Assembly (NCBI GenBank): GCA_000168735.1
Contig: AASF01002169.1
Span: 1 to 8,782, forward strand
Source of the DNA: Candidatus Endoriftia persephone str. Hot96_1+Hot96_2
GTDB taxonomy: Bacteria > Pseudomonadota > Gammaproteobacteria > Chromatiales > Chromatiaceae
Reading direction: 5' to 3'
Length of the DNA stretch: 8,782 nucleotides
Shown here: positions 7,220 to 8,782 of the stretch, piece by piece
How the letters are laid out: every line of letters begins with the position of its first letter
How positions within the stretch are numbered: position 1 is the first letter of the stretch
Position numbers and translations under genes: made by a program
The notes under the pieces: generated by a model
What the model was told of the DNA's origin: nothing
Seen by the model: the letters and a program-made list of their open reading frames with translations, nothing else
The model's database searches: none

Positions 7220-7419
7220 AATCCCCCATAACCTCTTGTTTTAAAGATAAAAATAACCGCTCTTTTGCCTGTCTTAACGTTAGCAAATTTGTGTAGATCG
7301 CTGCGCGATAGCGCAGTACCACCAGCGGTGTGGGAGCCTCCTAGCAGACAGCGCATTGAGATAGAAGCTAGCCCTCACGGTTAGGCTCCATTTCTAATCT
7401 GCGTAATAAATGGGGGATT
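7220..7419. repeat. About 200-bp element with 10-bp terminal inverted repeats and internal hairpins
   Basis: AATCCCCCAT (7220–7229) and its exact complement ATGGGGGATT (7410–7419) bound the segment. Inside are CTGCGC-GATA-GCGCAG (7301–7316), then CACC-AGC-GGTG, GGAG-C-CTCC and CTAGCC-CTCAC-GGTTAG in close succession. There is no coding frame. The right end read on the minus strand, GTAATCCCCCATTTATTA, resembles the left repeat of the IS3-family element here (GTAATCCCTCTATTTTTA), so a non-autonomous MITE-like derivative of an IS3-type element is plausible. Confidence 0.45.
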
Positions 7420-7466
7420 ACTAATGTGTTTTGTCGTAAACTGTCTAAACTTAGATACTGGCGCTC

Positions 7467-7662
7467 CGTCCCAGGCACATCTTACGTTTCAGCGTCCCAC
7501 CCATAAGCCAAGGCGTCCCGAAGGAAGTACCCTTGGGGTGTAGGCGCGGTCCGTAAGGAATGCTGTGCCCTCTCCAAGAGGCCGCAACGCCGCCTTGCTC
7601 ATGGGCGGGACTCGCTAGGCGCGTCTAAGCGCCGCTGTGAAATGTAAGATGTGTTTGGGACG
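7467..7662. repeat. About 196-bp long nested palindrome (MITE-like or structured RNA)
   Basis: The outer arms, 7467–7491 and 7638–7662, match at 22 of 25 positions in inverted orientation. A second pair, 7494–7515 and 7591–7611, matches except for two transitions and one unpaired base. Between the arms on the right lies a 26-nt insert with its own hairpin (GGCGC-GTCTAA-GCGCC, 7618–7633). Inside are CCCGAAGG/CCTTGGGG (7517–7538, one mismatch), a GGCGCGG/CCGC..CGCC pair (about 7542–7592) and an apical CCTCT-CCA-AGAGG (7569–7581). No protein frame is apparent. It is compact, G+C-rich and sharply bounded by AT-rich DNA upstream of gyrB. I do not recognise the family. Confidence 0.6.
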
Positions 7663-7729
7663 AAGTAGTAGTTTGTATTGGTAAAAAAGTCTACATGCCC
7701 ATCATAACTCGAGTGCTTTTATTCAGTTT

Positions 7730-7743
7730 TTCAATTAGTTGAA
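7730..7743 (+). promoter_or_regulatory. Small palindrome in the gyrB leader
   Basis: TTCAA (7730–7734), loop TTAG, TTGAA (7739–7743), followed by GGGG at 7745–7748, about 10 nt before the gyrB ATG and the only purine run that could serve as a ribosome-binding site. No convincing -35/-10 pair is visible between 7663 and 7758. Confidence 0.25.
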
Positions 7744-7758
7744 TGGGGTTCTTTTCTA

Positions 7759-8782
7759 ATGTCCTACGGTTCGTCAAATATTAAAGTTCTTAAAGGCTTG
7801 GATGCCGTTCGCAAGCGTCCCGGGAATGTATATTGGAGATACTGACGACGGGACCAGGGCTTCATCATATGGTGTTCGAGGTTGTGGACAACTCAATTGA
7901 TGAGGTACTTGCTGGTTATTGTGATGAGATTAAAGTAGTAATCCACTCTGATCAGTCTGTGAGTGTCTCAGATAACGGGAGAGGAATTCCTGTAGATATT
8001 CACCTAGAGGAAAATCGCTCGGCAGCAGAAGTGATAATGACGGTTCTGCATGCTGGTGGAAAATTCGATGATAACTCTTATAAGGTTTCTGGCGGGCTTC
8101 ATGGCGTTGGGATATCAGTGGTTAATGCCCTTTCAGATTCGTTAGTACTTACAATTAAACGCCAAGGAAAAGTCTGGCAACAAGAATATTCTCGTGGTGA
8201 GCCTGTGTTCCCACTTAAGTCAATCGGGGATACAGAAAAAACAGGAACTACGGTTTGCTTTAAGCCAGCAAAAGAAACGTTCTCAAATATTGAATTCCAT
8301 TACGATATCCTTGGCAAAGCGGTTGCGAGAATTGTCATTCCTGAATTCAGGAGCGCGCATCATTCTGCGTGAGGAGTCGTCTGGAAAAGAGGATGTTTTT
8401 GAGTACAAGGGCGGCATTCTAGCTTTTGTTGAACACCTCAATAGAAATAAAACACCGATTCATAAGAAAGTATTCCACTTTTCAACTGATAAGAATGATG
8501 TTGGTGTTGAAGTGGCGCTACAGTGGAATGAGTCTTATCAGGAAAATATTTTCTGCTACACAAACAATATTCCTCAACGAGATGGTGGTAGTCACCTTGC
8601 GGGATTTAGAGCAGCGCTGACAAGAACGCTTAATCAATACATTGAGAAAGAAGGCGTCCTGAAAAAACATAAAGTAAATACATCTGGAGATGACGCCAAG
8701 GGAAGGCTTGACAGCCAGTTCTATCAGTTAAAGTGCCTGATCCAAAGTTTTCATCTCAGACGAAAGGATAAATTAGTTTCAA
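7759..8782 (+). pseudogene. gyrB: DNA gyrase subunit B, 5' part, split by single-base insertions, cut by window end
   Basis: GyrB is the ATPase subunit of gyrase. The ATG at 7759 begins [20 protein letters not shown], matching the usual start. The GHKL ATPase domain is present: [16 protein letters not shown] (catalytic Glu and Mg-binding Asn region), [32 protein letters not shown] and GISVVNALS. The transducer domain follows: [54 protein letters not shown] and [12 protein letters not shown]. Six frame changes, each one extra base, lie at about 7825, 7856, 8325, 8701, 8717 and 8766; removing them restores a continuous protein to the end of the window. TOPRIM and the C-terminal part lie outside. 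Gyrase is essential, so sequence error or a second copy must be considered. recF, the usual upstream neighbour, is absent. Confidence 0.93.

Noticed and set aside
7380..7386. GTTAGGC resembling an integron attC core site
   Set aside because: No integrase and no properly spaced complementary core; a 7-mer match is expected by chance.
7494..7611. Possible group II intron, tRNA or rRNA fragment in the structured region
   Set aside because: No intron 5' GTGYG with domain V, no tRNA TΨC or acceptor pattern and no familiar rRNA sequence; only the palindromic structure is supported.
7220..7662. CRISPR array or tandem repeat in the G+C-rich palindromic stretch
   Set aside because: Repeats are inverted, not regularly spaced direct repeats with unique spacers, and no cas gene is present.
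7883..7892. TGTGGACAA as a reverse DnaA box
   Set aside because: It lies in the conserved gyrB VVDNS codons and has a mismatch; coding constraint explains it.

Overview
The window is the dnaA–dnaN–gyrB replication-origin neighbourhood of a proteobacterium, most likely a gammaproteobacterium. DnaA, DnaN and GyrB all read very close to their Escherichia coli homologues (for example DnaA '[19 protein letters not shown]', DnaN 'QDVRYYLNGLLLEI', GyrB '[14 protein letters not shown]'). The housekeeping genes are AT-rich. The DNA between dnaN and gyrB is visibly richer in G+C and consists almost wholly of broken insertion sequences. IS load plus a lost recF would suit a host-associated or recently bottlenecked lineage, but that is inference.

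Layout. (1) 2–1276: dnaA, open throughout, cut only by the window start. (2) 1277–1453: AT-rich spacer with a palindrome over a TTGACA hexamer and a hairpin over the weak dnaN ribosome-binding site. (3) 1454–2579: dnaN, recognisable end to end but split by single extra bases. (4) 2580–7758: where recF usually lies there is about 5.2 kb of IS debris. In order: an unidentified minus-strand protein scrap; a minus-strand IS3-family element with both terminal inverted repeats, two of three catalytic acids lost, and its A6G frameshift site intact; the OrfA of a different IS3-family element (minus); an IS66-family TnpC remnant (plus); a second copy of the first IS3-type OrfB (plus); a short island with a near-perfect parS site; an ISL3-family transposase remnant (plus); an IS200/IS605 TnpA remnant with its 3' hairpins (plus); and two adjacent palindromic elements of about 200 bp. 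(5) 7759–8782: gyrB, 5' part only, again split by single extra bases.

The main points are these. The lesions in dnaN and gyrB look like +1 insertions throughout, unlike the mixed deletions, insertions and stop codons in the transposases; that suggests sequence error as much as real decay. A parS centromere site survives unmutated among dead transposons. The long nested palindrome upstream of gyrB matches no feature I can name. I found no new multi-gene system and no CRISPR, tRNA or rRNA.
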